DNA of 49,834 bases from an uncultured Rikenellaceae bacterium (GCA_910588925.1 CAJURV010000007.1:1-49834); one strand, 5' to 3'. Shown: positions 40,697 through 49,361, numbered from the stretch's first letter. Notes: a model not told the origin generated them from the letters alone. Translations and numbers: made by a program.

Positions 40697-41313
40697 CAGC
40701 CCTGATTACATTGCCCGAGGAGCTTGCAGGCGAAAGGGAGGCCATATCCCTGCTTTGCCGTTGCGACGGGGTGGTCATACATCTTAGGAGAGATAACCCC
40801 GAACCTCTCGCACGCACGGTGTGGGAACTGTGCGGAGGCGATGAGCGTCTGCTCGGCAGATTTACCCTCCACCATGCCCCTGCTCTCAGCGAGCGTTACG
40901 GTTTCGGCGGCACCCATAGACGCTTTTCGGAGCGTAACGGGGAGTGCCACGGACGGCTGAGCGTGTCGTGTCACTCGTTCGACGAGGTGCGCACGGTGCT
41001 CGACGAGGGGCAGGCCGACTATATGTTCCTTAGTCCTGTTTTCGACAGCCGTTCTAAAGAAGGCTACATGTCGGCTTTCGGACACAGAGAGTTGGAGAGG
41101 TTCTTGGGTTCGTTGTCCGATGAGGAACGTCGTAAGGTGATGGCTCTCGGCGGTGTGGACGCAGATAATATGGCACTGTGCCGCAATATGGGCTTCGGCG
41201 GTGCGGCTATGATAGGCTCGTTGTGGGCGGTATCGGATGGAGCCATAGATCCCGAAGCCACGTTATCCAATTATATGACACTCGAAAACAGATGGTTGAC
41301 AGAGACAAGATAG
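40693..41313 (+). CDS. ThiE/TenI-family thiamine phosphate synthase-like protein
   Basis: The 206-residue protein is a diverged TIM-barrel of the ThiE/TenI family: VVIHLRRDNP replaces the ThiE QLRxK strand, LSVSCHSFDEV, DYMFLSPVFDSRSKEGY (where ThiE has GLGPxxxTxTK) and ALGGVDADNM are recognisable. The pyrophosphate-binding residues of true ThiE are not kept, so a TenI-like thiazole tautomerase role is more likely than synthase activity. Cytoplasmic. It overlaps thiS by 4 bases and thiE by 22, which points to tight translational coupling. The functional call is inference. Confidence 0.8.
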   Translation: MTALITLPEELAGEREAISLLCRCDGVVIHLRRDNPEPLARTVWELCGGDERLLGRFTLHHAPALSERYGFGGTHRRFSERNGECHGRLSVSCHSFDEVRTVLDEGQADYMFLSPVFDSRSKEGYMSAFGHRELERFLGSLSDEERRKVMALGGVDADNMALCRNMGFGGAAMIGSLWAVSDGAIDPEATLSNYMTLENRWLTETR

Positions 41314-41933
41314 CACATCTTCAATACATAACCACAGGCGCCACACCCGCAGAGATAGCGAGAGAGGTGGCGTCGTTTCTTTGCGGCGGCGGCCGATGGG
41401 TGCAGCTGCGCATGAAAGACGCACCGGACAGAACGGTGGCCGAGGCGGCCGAGATGCTTTTAGTGCCGGTGCATGCCTGCGGCGGCGTTCTGATAGTGGA
41501 CGACCGCGTGGAGGTGGCCGCCCGTGTCGGAGCCGACGGCGTACACTTAGGACGCGACGATATGTCACCCGCAGAGGCGCGTGCAATTATGGGCGATGCC
41601 ATCATAGGGGCCACGGCCAACACAGCCGACCACATAACGGAGGCGGTGGCGGCCGGCGTGGACTATATAGGCTTGGGCCCGTTCCGGTACACAGCCACCA
41701 AAAAGAGGCTCGCCCCCGTGTTGGGAGCGGAGGGTTACCGTACGGTGCTGTCGTCGTGCGGTGCGGAACTCCCGCCGGTGGTCGCTATAGGCGGCATAAC
41801 CCCGGATGATATGGATACGCTCGCTGCCACCGGTGTGTGGGGTGTGGCCGTGGCCGGAGCCATTGCCCGCAGTGCGGATGCCGTAGCGGCTACGGAACGA
41901 TTTGTTGAATTGACTCAAAAATATTTCGGATAA
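41292..41933 (+). CDS. thiE: Thiamine phosphate synthase ThiE
   Basis: ThiE joins hydroxymethylpyrimidine diphosphate and carboxythiazole phosphate to give thiamine phosphate. The 213-residue protein has WVQLRMKDAPDRT, LIVDDRVEVAARVGADGVHLG, IGLGPFRYTATKKR and VAIGGITPDDM in normal order. The frame opens at 41178 within the previous gene; I choose 41292 because MVDRDKIAHLQYITTG matches the usual N-terminus. Only one base separates its stop from thiG. Confidence 0.95.
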   Translation: MVDRDKIAHLQYITTGATPAEIAREVASFLCGGGRWVQLRMKDAPDRTVAEAAEMLLVPVHACGGVLIVDDRVEVAARVGADGVHLGRDDMSPAEARAIMGDAIIGATANTADHITEAVAAGVDYIGLGPFRYTATKKRLAPVLGAEGYRTVLSSCGAELPPVVAIGGITPDDMDTLAATGVWGVAVAGAIARSADAVAATERFVELTQKYFG

Positions 41934-41934
41934 G

Positions 41935-42705
41935 ATGAAAGATTTGACGATAGGCGGACGTACGATGCGCTCGCGTCTTTTCGTAGGCACGGGCAAGTTT
42001 GCATCCGACGAGATTATGGCCCGGGCCGTGGAGGCTACCGGAAGCGGCCTTGTGACCGTAGCCCTTAAACGCATAGATATCAAGAATGACGACGACGGTA
42101 TGCTACGGGCATTGCGTATGCCGGGTGTGGAACTTCTGCCCAACACCTCTGGCGTGCGTAATGCAGAGGAGGCCGTTTTCGCGGCACGTCTGGCACGCGA
42201 GGCCTTGGGTACCGACTTCATAAAGCTGGAGATACATCCCGACCAGCGTTACCTCATGCCCGACGCGGTGGAGACTCTGAAAGCGTGCGAAGAGCTTGCG
42301 CGCGACGGTTTCGTGGTTATGCCCTACATACATGCCGACCCCGTTCTATGCAAACGGCTGGAGGATGCCGGCGCCGCATGCGTCATGCCGTTGGGGGCGC
42401 CCATAGGCTCCAACAAGGGGTTGGCTACGTCGGAGTTCCTGCGCATAATCATAGAACAGAGCAATGTGCCCGTGGTGGTCGATGCCGGCATAGGCACGCC
42501 CTCGCAGGCCGCCGCCGCCATGGAGATGGGGGCCGACGCGGTGTTGGTCAATACCGCCATAGCCGTAGCCGGGGACCCTGTCGCTATGGGGCGCGCATTC
42601 GCCATGGCCGTGGAGGCGGGACGCATGGCATACGAGGCCGGTGCGGCTCCTGTCAACGACAGAGCCTCCGCCACCAGCCCGCTAACCGCATTTCTTAACG
42701 ATTGA
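41935..42705 (+). CDS. thiG: Thiazole synthase ThiG
   Basis: ThiG builds the thiazole ring from deoxyxylulose phosphate, dehydroglycine and ThiS thiocarboxylate. The 256-residue TIM-barrel protein has RLFVGTGKFAS, the Schiff-base Lys K96 in FIKLEIHPD, VMPLGAPIGSNKG and VVVDAGIGTPSQAAAAME. It partners with ThiH, which starts 5 bases after its stop. Confidence 0.97.
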   Translation: MKDLTIGGRTMRSRLFVGTGKFASDEIMARAVEATGSGLVTVALKRIDIKNDDDGMLRALRMPGVELLPNTSGVRNAEEAVFAARLAREALGTDFIKLEIHPDQRYLMPDAVETLKACEELARDGFVVMPYIHADPVLCKRLEDAGAACVMPLGAPIGSNKGLATSEFLRIIIEQSNVPVVVDAGIGTPSQAAAAMEMGADAVLVNTAIAVAGDPVAMGRAFAMAVEAGRMAYEAGAAPVNDRASATSPLTAFLND

Positions 42706-42710
42706 CAACT

Positions 42711-43874
42711 ATGACATTTTACGATTATAAACAAAAGTGGGACTGGGATAAGATGACCGCCTTCATCGAAGGGGTCACCCCTGCCGATGTGGAGCGGGTA
42801 CTTGCCAAAGGGGTCAATATAAGTCCCGAGGATTTCGCCGTGCTGGTCTCTCCGGCGGCATCCGGCTATCTCGAGGAGATGGCCCGCATGAGCGCCGAAG
42901 CCACGCGTCGCCGGTTCGGACGCACCATGCAGATATATACGCCGCTATACATCTCCAACTATTGCACCAACCATTGTATCTATTGCGGTTTCAACTGCAA
43001 GAACAATATCGGTCGCGTCACCCTCTCGCAGGAGCAGATAGCCGAGGAGGCGCGCGCCATACAGAGCGGAGGTCATCCGTTCAAGCACATTCTGCTGGTT
43101 ACGGGCGAGTCGCCCAAACATGCGGGGGTCGACTATATGGCCGAGTCGATAGACACCATATCGCGCTATTTCGAGCAGACATCCATAGAGGTGCAGCCGT
43201 TGGACGAGGCCGACTACGCCCGCCTGATGGAGCACGGTCTGCACACCGTATGCGTCTATCAGGAGACATACAACGAAAAGCGTTATCCGCTGTATCACCC
43301 GGCGGGACGTAAACGCGACTACCGTTACCGTCTCGAGACCCCCGACCGTATGGGAGCAGCCGGCATATACAAGGTGGGGGTGGGCAACCTCATAGGGTTG
43401 GAGAACTGGCGTACCGACGCATTCTTCACCGCTCTGCACATACACTACATCCAAAACAGGTATTGGCGCACCAAATGTTCCATATCGTTTCCGCGGCTGC
43501 GTCCGTTCGTCGGCGAGGGTTTTCAGCCCAATTACCCTACGACGGAGCGCGACTTGCTGCAGCTTATCACGGCTTATCGTCTGTTGAGCGAAGATCTCGA
43601 AATATCGCTCTCTACGCGTGAGAGTCCACGTTTCCGCGATAATGTGGTGGAGCTGGGCGTCACCACCATGAGCGCCGGCTCCAAAACGGCCCCCGGCGGT
43701 TATTCCGATTGGGACAAGAATAAAGAGCTGGAGCAGTTCAGCGTAAACGACGACCGACCTGTAGAAAAGGTCGTGGAGGCCATACGTGCGCACGATTTCG
43801 AAGTGGTATGGAAAGACTGGGACCTCTCCCTCAACCGCAACACATTCGGAGCCTACGGGCGTAAGGCGTTATGA
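42711..43874 (+). CDS. thiH: 2-iminoacetate synthase ThiH (radical SAM)
   Basis: ThiH cleaves tyrosine to dehydroglycine for the thiazole ring. The 387-residue protein has the radical SAM cluster CTNHCIYC (C85, C89, C92) and the conserved YTPLYISNYC, HILLVTGESP and FRDNVVELGVTTMSAGSKT segments. A TTG at 42702 is in frame but the ATG at 42711 is preferred. ThiH, unlike the oxidase ThiO, suits an anaerobe. It overlaps thiF by 4 bases. Confidence 0.97.
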   Translation: MTFYDYKQKWDWDKMTAFIEGVTPADVERVLAKGVNISPEDFAVLVSPAASGYLEEMARMSAEATRRRFGRTMQIYTPLYISNYCTNHCIYCGFNCKNNIGRVTLSQEQIAEEARAIQSGGHPFKHILLVTGESPKHAGVDYMAESIDTISRYFEQTSIEVQPLDEADYARLMEHGLHTVCVYQETYNEKRYPLYHPAGRKRDYRYRLETPDRMGAAGIYKVGVGNLIGLENWRTDAFFTALHIHYIQNRYWRTKCSISFPRLRPFVGEGFQPNYPTTERDLLQLITAYRLLSEDLEISLSTRESPRFRDNVVELGVTTMSAGSKTAPGGYSDWDKNKELEQFSVNDDRPVEKVVEAIRAHDFEVVWKDWDLSLNRNTFGAYGRKAL

Positions 43875-44569
43875 CAGACAGATATTTGCGGTCGGTGCTC
43901 GTGGAGGGCTTCGGAGCCGAAGGGCAAGAGAGGCTCGCTCGTTCCACGGTTGCGGTAGTCGGATGCGGCGGACTCGGTTCGGCTTCGTTGTCATATCTGG
44001 CAGCGGCCGGAGTCGGACGCCTCGTCATCGCCGACAGCGATACCGTCAGTCTCTCCAACCTGCAACGTCAGGTGCTCTACACCACTGCACAGATAGGCTG
44101 CGACAAGGTTCTGTGTGCGGCGGACCGTCTTCGTGCCATCAATCCGAATGTGGATATCGTTGTTCATAACATGTCGATAAATGTCGATAACTTTGCCGAC
44201 TTCGCATCGGGTGCAGATATAATAATTGATTGCACTGACAATTACGCCACACGTTATACACTGTCGATGAAGAGTAAAGAGAGTTCGTTACCGTTCATAT
44301 ACGCCACGGCGGAGGGCATGGGCGGACAAGTGGCTCTGTTCACTCCCCGCCACGGCTTATATTATCACGATCTCTATCCGGAGCCTGCCGAACAACGTCC
44401 CGTAGTCGGTGTCATGCCCCCCATACCGGGCATTATCGGTGCGATAGAGGCCTCCGAGGCGATAAAATATCTCTCCGGTATGGGCGATACTCTCGAAGGA
44501 CGATTGCTGGTAGCCGACATGAAACGAATGAGTTTCGATATATTCGAGTTGGGTATGGGTCGCCTGTAG
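43871..44569 (+). CDS. thiF: ThiS adenylyltransferase ThiF (ThiF/MoeB/HesA family)
   Basis: This E1-like enzyme adenylates the C-terminus of ThiS. The 232-residue protein has the nucleotide-binding VVGCGGLGSASLSYLAAAG, the DSDTVSLSNLQRQVLY block with the catalytic Arg/Gln, DCTDNYATRY and PGIIGAIEASEAIKYLSG. The two CxxC zinc pairs of E. coli ThiF/MoeB are missing: the region that usually reads CYRCLYP reads YYHDLYPEPAEQ, and no CxxC follows near the end. It is the last gene of the thi operon; thiC, thiD and thiL are not in the window. Confidence 0.92.
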   Translation: MTDRYLRSVLVEGFGAEGQERLARSTVAVVGCGGLGSASLSYLAAAGVGRLVIADSDTVSLSNLQRQVLYTTAQIGCDKVLCAADRLRAINPNVDIVVHNMSINVDNFADFASGADIIIDCTDNYATRYTLSMKSKESSLPFIYATAEGMGGQVALFTPRHGLYYHDLYPEPAEQRPVVGVMPPIPGIIGAIEASEAIKYLSGMGDTLEGRLLVADMKRMSFDIFELGMGRL

Positions 44570-44790
44570 GAATCTGCCTACGGCTTCTGTCGATAACGTT
44601 GTTTCCGCTTCGCGGCAGGGATAATGTTATTTTCGCTTTGGGCGGTTTCTAAAGGATTTTGTTTATTGCACGGCCTCTCGAATTTCACTTCGTTAGGACC
44701 GGTAAAGAGATGTGTATCCGATAGTACCTAACGAAAACACGGGAGGTAATGGAGTAGGTTTGCGAGACGGAAAAGATGCCATAACATTTC

Positions 44791-44940
44791 CTACAGATAT
44801 GCGCATTAGATAGAACCTGTTCTCGCGGGGCGAGAGACCCGCTCCGCGAGAGTAACACGTACCTGACCGAACCTGCTCCCGCGGCACGGGGTGCCGCTCC
44901 GCAATAACCGCCACGGATTAACCCGACGGAGGTTGGAAAA
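44791..44940 (+). repeat. Intergenic repeat family 2, copy at 44.8 kb with a duplicated hairpin unit
   Basis: GATATGCGCATTAGATAG, AACCTGTTCTCGCGG, a hairpin TCTCGCGG/CCGCGAGA, AGTAACACG, then AACCTGCTCCCGCGGCACGG with the hairpin GCGGCAC-GGG-GTGCCGC, AATAACC and TTAACCCGACGGAGGTTGG. The element matches the reverse complement of 26234-26326 except that the AACCTG-hairpin-TAAC unit occurs twice. The preceding 220 bases after thiF show nothing I can name. Confidence 0.7.
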
Positions 44941-45060
44941 ACCCCATCGGAGGCCCGCGTAAGCTCCAGCAATCATAGCCCTTTTCCGCTTATTTTACAC
45001 CCAGTTATCCCGCGAGGCGCGCTCCCCCGCAGGCTCCGTCCCTGTGACGCCGGGTAAAAT
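44936..45060 (-). repeat. Dispersed repeat family 1, partial copy G
   Basis: Directly joined to the family 2 element, the reverse strand carries GGGACGGAGCCTGCGGGGGA, AAATAAGCGGAAAAGGGCTA, TGATTGCTGGAGCTTACGCG and GGCCTCCGATGGGG. The 72-base core is missing. It separates the converging thiF and beta-propeller genes. Confidence 0.75.
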
Positions 45061-45095
45061 GCCGCTGAAGCCCATAAAAGAAAGAATAGGTCTCC

Positions 45096-46238
45096 CTATT
45101 TAAAATCGATAAACATCACCATAGGCATCTCCTTCGACCTCGATAAGGCGTCGTGCAACTCTTTGCTCCGTACCCGGTCGAGCTTGCCGTTGTATCGCAG
45201 AGTCTCTATGTCGGAAGGATATATCATGGTGGCGTGACCGCCGTCGGAGAGCGGAAAGTTGCCCCACGCGCCGGGGCCGCCGTCGTAATCGTTGACGAAG
45301 ATATTGCAACGGGCCATGTGCTCGTCTATGCGAATGCCGGTTATGTAACGTCCTACTGTCCCGTTCGTGCGGTCGTAGGCAACCACCGTCAAGGAGTCGT
45401 TGTGACACACTTGCAGATAGATGTGCGACGGTGTCGACATCATTGATTCGATGTGATACGCCGACGGATCGGAGCGGTGCGACCCTTTGCCGCTGTTACT
45501 CTTGTACCTCATGACGCCCGATGGCTCTATCGTAGCTACGGGGTGTGCTCCTTTGCTGTCTATGGCGAATATGGTGTCGCTCACGGAAGATAATATCTCC
45601 ATGCCGCCGTTGCCTATGTAGCCGTAAAGTTGCGGAAGGGCCAGGTACATCGTTTCGGTAGAGGAGGTGTCGCGGTAGGCGAGGGTGTTGATTGTAGAGT
45701 CGCTGTAGTTTATAATCTCCGCGAGGTGAAAACCGGGGTCGGTGACATTGTTGGCGGTGGAGGGCAATGCTATCTTGCACAGATAACCGGGAGCCGGACT
45801 CAGAATATCCCATCGCGAACGTCCCGATAGCGAGACGGTACGGAGGTGACGTCCTGAAAAATTATATATGTGCATGACTCTGCCGCACCCTACCGTAAGG
45901 AGCCTGTTCTCGTTGTCGGCCGCCAGAGAGTGCGGATCGTCGTCTTTGGGCAACAATATGCGACGCAACATACGTCCCTCGGTGTCGAACTGCAACACCC
46001 CTTCCACGCCTTGCGATATTACGAATATGTAGCTCTCGGTACGTTCTATGTCGAGTATACGTCCGAGCCGGGCTTTGTCTCCCGCGTCGAGGACTGTGTA
46101 GCGCACTCTGCTCACTATGTCGCTGTAACTCAACGTGACACTGTCGCACTCTCCGGTGAGGGTTATTACGTCCGGGGCGGATGAGTTGCATCCGGCGGCT
46201 ATGGCTAAGGTCGCTATTATTACCGAAAGTTTTTTCAT
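45096..46238 (-). CDS. 6-bladed beta-propeller lipoprotein
   Basis: The 380-residue precursor begins with a lipoprotein signal and lipobox IAAGC (Cys17). The mature part repeats a strand pattern of a beta-propeller: YSDIVSRVRYTVLD (a typical opening in the Bacteroidota 6-bladed propeller lipoprotein family), YIFVISQGVEGVLQFDTEGR, HIYNFSGRHLRTVSL, DTIFAIDSKGAHPVATIE and IYLQVCHNDSLTVVAYDRTNG. Such proteins are common in Bacteroidales as surface or periplasmic lipoproteins; their ligands are mostly unknown. The final residues MPMVMFIDFK are the closing strand. It is 69 bases after the kinase gene on the same strand and may share its transcript. Confidence 0.8.
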   Translation of the reverse strand: MKKLSVIIATLAIAAGCNSSAPDVITLTGECDSVTLSYSDIVSRVRYTVLDAGDKARLGRILDIERTESYIFVISQGVEGVLQFDTEGRMLRRILLPKDDDPHSLAADNENRLLTVGCGRVMHIYNFSGRHLRTVSLSGRSRWDILSPAPGYLCKIALPSTANNVTDPGFHLAEIINYSDSTINTLAYRDTSSTETMYLALPQLYGYIGNGGMEILSSVSDTIFAIDSKGAHPVATIEPSGVMRYKSNSGKGSHRSDPSAYHIESMMSTPSHIYLQVCHNDSLTVVAYDRTNGTVGRYITGIRIDEHMARCNIFVNDYDGGPGAWGNFPLSDGGHATMIYPSDIETLRYNGKLDRVRSKELHDALSRSKEMPMVMFIDFK

Positions 46239-46307
46239 CTCCGATTTTATATGACTCGTCTCATAGGCGATGCGTTATGTGGTTGGCCGTAAACGCATCC
46301 GCCACGA

Positions 46308-47963
46308 TTAATATTTGAAGCTGCTGCCGCCTATGAACTCGCGTATGATCGACGTGGGCGGCACCTCCTTGTCGTCGAGAGGCATGAAGAAGTCGAGCAT
46401 GTCGAGCAGACGGCTCGCTTCGCTGTACTCCTCCTCGGTGTCGGGGACCTCCATCAGCAGGGGCTCCGCATAGCGTTTGAGCATACTTATCTCGAATATC
46501 AGCGAGCTGTTGAACATGTAGTCGGCCTCCTCCTGATAGGGAAATATGTTTTTCTCCTCGCCACGTCGGACGCTTCCCCAGCGGCGTATCGTCTCCAATG
46601 CCGTATGGTTGCGGTAACGGCTGTCGCGTACTATGCGGCGCAGAAGCCTGTTGTCGGTGGTGGAGAATCGCGAGAGATTGTCCATGGATATGGAGGTGAG
46701 AGCCGAAACATATATACGGAATATCTTCTCGTGCGGTATGTCGCCGGCTATGGCGGGGTTGAGGGCGTGAATACCCTCCACTATTATCACCGAGTCGGGC
46801 GATAGCTCCAGCGAGGTGCCGTCGTAGTAACGGTGTCCGTCGCGGAAGTCGAACTTGGGTATCTCCACCTTCTCTCCTGCTATGAGGCGCGACAGGTTGT
46901 CGTTGAATAGCTCCAGATCTACCGCCTCCAACGCCTCGAAGTCGTGTTTGCCCTTTTCGTCGATAGGCGTTTTGTCGCGGTCTACGAAGTAGTTGTCCAT
47001 TGAGAGCACCACCGGCTTGAGACCGAACAGGCGCAACTCTATATTGAGACGCATGCTGAACGTGGTCTTGCCGCTTGACGAGGGGCCCGATATGAGTATC
47101 AGCTTCAGCCCGTCGTCGCGTCTATCCATTATGGTGTCGCTCAGTTGCGTGAAGAGCCTTTGTTGCATGGCCTCGCCTATCTTTATCAGGTCGCTGGCCT
47201 TGCCGTCTATGATCTTGGCGTTGAGCAGACCTATGTTCGATACGTCGAGCACCTTGAGCCACTCCTTATGACGTGAGAATACGTCGAACATCTTCTCGAT
47301 GGACCCGGGTTCGTCTATGGTTTCGGGGTCTCTGCGACGCGGAACGCACAACAGGAAGCCGTCGTAGAACGGACGTATGTCGAACACCGGTACCGAACCG
47401 CTCGACGGGGCGAGTGTGCCGTAGAGATAGCCGTGTACGTCGGCCATGGTGTCGACGGTGACATAGAGGTGACGACGCGTGTTGATAAGACGCAGCTTGT
47501 CGCTGTCGTCGGCATAGTAGTTCTCGGCGTCGTCGCGGTAGACTATGTCGCGCTCTATGGGCAGGTCGGCATCTACGAGTTCGTGCATACGCTCTTTGAG
47601 TCGTGCGGCTGTCTTCCCGCCCGTCTCTGCGCCCTCCAATACGAAATAGAAACCGCGTCCCAAGGAGTGCTGTATCTTAAGGACGGCTTCGGGATAAAGG
47701 TCTCTGACGGCCTTATAGAGCACGAAAAATAACGTACGCTGATAGACACGCGCACCTTCGAAATGGGTGGCGTCTATGAAACGTATGCTTTTGGGCTCGT
47801 AGATGCGGTCGTTGAGATCTTCGGATCTGTTATTGACGTATGCGGCTATGAACGGGTATCTGTTACGAAGCGAAAGCAATGCGGCTATCTCTCCTAACGA
47901 GGAGCCTTTGTTTATAAGTACCTCCTTGCCGTTGTTCTCGCATCTTATCTTTACTGTTTCCAT
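46308..47963 (-). CDS. Nucleoside (uridine/cytidine) kinase-like protein with N-terminal TGS domain
   Basis: The 551-residue protein begins with a TGS/ThrRS-like region (1-65, VLINKGSSLGEIAALLS), followed by a segment resembling the threonyl-tRNA synthetase second additional domain (about 70-180, YPEAVLKIQHSLGRGFYFVL). It continues into a uridine-kinase-like P-loop domain with ISGPSSSGKTTFSMRL (P-loop 293-300), LSMDNYFVDRDKTP and VIIVEGIHALNP. This fusion is widespread in Bacteroidota and Firmicutes and is annotated as nucleoside kinase; the role of the synthetase-like half is not understood. It should act in the cytoplasm in pyrimidine salvage or on an unknown nucleotide. Its start codon is preceded by an uninformative leader. 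Confidence 0.87.
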   Translation of the reverse strand: METVKIRCENNGKEVLINKGSSLGEIAALLSLRNRYPFIAAYVNNRSEDLNDRIYEPKSIRFIDATHFEGARVYQRTLFFVLYKAVRDLYPEAVLKIQHSLGRGFYFVLEGAETGGKTAARLKERMHELVDADLPIERDIVYRDDAENYYADDSDKLRLINTRRHLYVTVDTMADVHGYLYGTLAPSSGSVPVFDIRPFYDGFLLCVPRRRDPETIDEPGSIEKMFDVFSRHKEWLKVLDVSNIGLLNAKIIDGKASDLIKIGEAMQQRLFTQLSDTIMDRRDDGLKLILISGPSSSGKTTFSMRLNIELRLFGLKPVVLSMDNYFVDRDKTPIDEKGKHDFEALEAVDLELFNDNLSRLIAGEKVEIPKFDFRDGHRYYDGTSLELSPDSVIIVEGIHALNPAIAGDIPHEKIFRIYVSALTSISMDNLSRFSTTDNRLLRRIVRDSRYRNHTALETIRRWGSVRRGEEKNIFPYQEEADYMFNSSLIFEISMLKRYAEPLLMEVPDTEEEYSEASRLLDMLDFFMPLDDKEVPPTSIIREFIGGSSFKY

Positions 47964-48205
47964 GGCATTATGTTTTTATAGGGTGTCCGGCTCTCCTAAG
48001 TCGGTTGGGGCGGACGATACGGGTGAAAAATCCGATGTAAATTTTGCCGGAAGAGTGCGGTTAGGTGAAAATGTCTCCCCGGTAAAAAAGAGAGATGCAA
48101 ATAATATGCCTGTCGGCTCCGGGGACTGTGTCGTATATCCTCTTTCGGACCGTTCGGCCCGTAACCCTCCTTGCTAATAACCTCCTGCCTGTATGTTTAT
48201 GAATA

Positions 48206-48235
48206 GAGCACCGAAGACAGGTGTATCCGGTGCTC
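48206..48235. other. Hairpin between efp and the nucleoside kinase gene
   Basis: GAGCACCG (48206-48213) pairs perfectly with CGGTGCTC (48228-48235) around a 14-base loop. No T tract follows on either strand. It may be a second, T-less transcription end or a processing stem. The rest of the 400-base gap 47964-48363 shows no gene, tRNA or repeat copy that I can recognise. Confidence 0.4.
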
Positions 48236-48243
48236 ATGCTTTC

Positions 48244-48282
48244 AAAAAAACTTATTCCCGACCCGTTACCCTTTCCGGTCGG
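48244..48282 (-). terminator. Probable terminator after efp
   Basis: On the reverse strand CCGACC (48277-48282), a 13-base loop and GGTCGG (48258-48263) are followed, after seven bases, by T7 (48244-48250). It lies about 80 bases beyond the efp stop. Confidence 0.5.
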
Positions 48283-48363
48283 AAATTTGCCATTGATATA
48301 ATGTTGTGTGTCAAGACAAATGCCTGTGGATGGCAGATTCCTTCAATAAATGGTCCGGAGATC

Positions 48364-48930
48364 CTATTTGATACGTTCGTAATATTCGCGTGTGCGGGTG
48401 TCGACGCGTATCTTGTCGCCGGTGTTGATGAAAAGGGGTACCTTGACTGTGGCGCCTGTCTCCACGGTGGCGGGCTTGAGAGCATTCGACGAAGCGGTGT
48501 CGCCTTTGACGCCGGGCTCGGTATAGGTCACCTCCATATCTACTATGGGGGGAAGTTCGGCGGTCAGTACAGCCTCTTTCTCGGTGTGGAACATCACCTC
48601 CACCACCTGTCCCTCTTTCATGAGGTCGGAGTTGTCTATCAGGTTCTTGTCGATGACGATCTGTTCGAATGTCTCGGTGTGCATGAAATTGCAACCCATG
48701 TCGTCTTCGTAGAGGTATTGATAAGGGCGGCGTTCCACGCGTACCGGTTCTATCTTCTCGCCTGCGGTGAAAGTGTTGTCGATGGTGCGTCCGTTCTCTA
48801 TGTTCTTGAGCTTGGTGCGCACGAAAGCGGGGCCCTTGCCGGGTTTGACATGCTGAAATTCCACGACCAACATGGTTTTGCCGTTGAACTCTATGCACAT
48901 GCCGTTTTTAAGGTCAGCTGTTGTAGCCAT
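48364..48930 (-). CDS. efp: Translation elongation factor P
   Basis: EF-P relieves ribosome stalling at polyproline. From the ATG at 48930 the protein is 188 residues, the family standard. Domain I carries the loop VKPGKGPAF with K32 at the position that is modified in E. coli (K34 there); the pair of prolines and glycines is kept. Domain III ends TGDKIRVDTRTREYYERIK. A frame opening at 48987 adds 19 hydrophobic residues with no family match and is rejected. The modifying enzymes EpmA/EpmB or EarP are not in the window. Confidence 0.97.
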   Translation of the reverse strand: MATTADLKNGMCIEFNGKTMLVVEFQHVKPGKGPAFVRTKLKNIENGRTIDNTFTAGEKIEPVRVERRPYQYLYEDDMGCNFMHTETFEQIVIDKNLIDNSDLMKEGQVVEVMFHTEKEAVLTAELPPIVDMEVTYTEPGVKGDTASSNALKPATVETGATVKVPLFINTGDKIRVDTRTREYYERIK

Positions 48931-49015
48931 ATCTTTTATTATTATTGTTTTCCGCTGTAAAACTAACAAAAAAATCGCAATCGGCAAAACGAGCCGCCTG
49001 TGCCCGGTATGCGGC

Positions 49016-49333
49016 TTACGCCTCGCCTACGGTAGTCACACCCACAGGGTCGATCTCGTGTTCCATGGGGTGTATCTCTATTTCGCCGAAAGCCTTTTCG
49101 TAGCGTCCTATGTTCTCTTTCAGAGAGAGCAACAGCCGTTTGGCGTGTTCGGGAGCCAGTATGATGCGGCTTCTGACCCGCCCCTTGTCGGCAGCCGGCA
49201 TCAGACAGATGAAATCGAGTACGAATTCGCTCGACGAATGCGATATTATGGCGAGGTTGGAGTAGGCTCCGTCGGCGATCTTTTCGTCGATCTCTATATT
49301 TACCTCTTCAGGCATTATATTATCCATTTTCAT
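49016..49333 (-). CDS. DUF3467 protein
   Basis: The 105-residue protein fits the DUF3467 family of small cytoplasmic proteins found widely in Bacteroidota: VNIEIDEKIADGAYSNLAIISHS, then EFVLDFICLMPAADKGRVRSRIILAPEHAKRLL split across two strands and a helix. Function is unknown. The frame opens at 49369 but the -7 box at 49354-49361 lies inside that extension, so the ATG at 49333 (or 49327) is the start. Confidence 0.8.
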   Translation of the reverse strand: MKMDNIMPEEVNIEIDEKIADGAYSNLAIISHSSSEFVLDFICLMPAADKGRVRSRIILAPEHAKRLLLSLKENIGRYEKAFGEIEIHPMEHEIDPVGVTTVGEA

Positions 49334-49353
49334 CGTTTCTTGTTTTATGACCG

Positions 49354-49361
49354 CAAAGGTA
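49354..49361 (-). promoter_or_regulatory. Bacteroidota -7 box for the DUF3467 gene
   Basis: The reverse strand reads TACCTTTG, a perfect TAnnTTTG, 20 bases before the start codon. It fixes the gene start and gives a very short leader. Confidence 0.55.
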
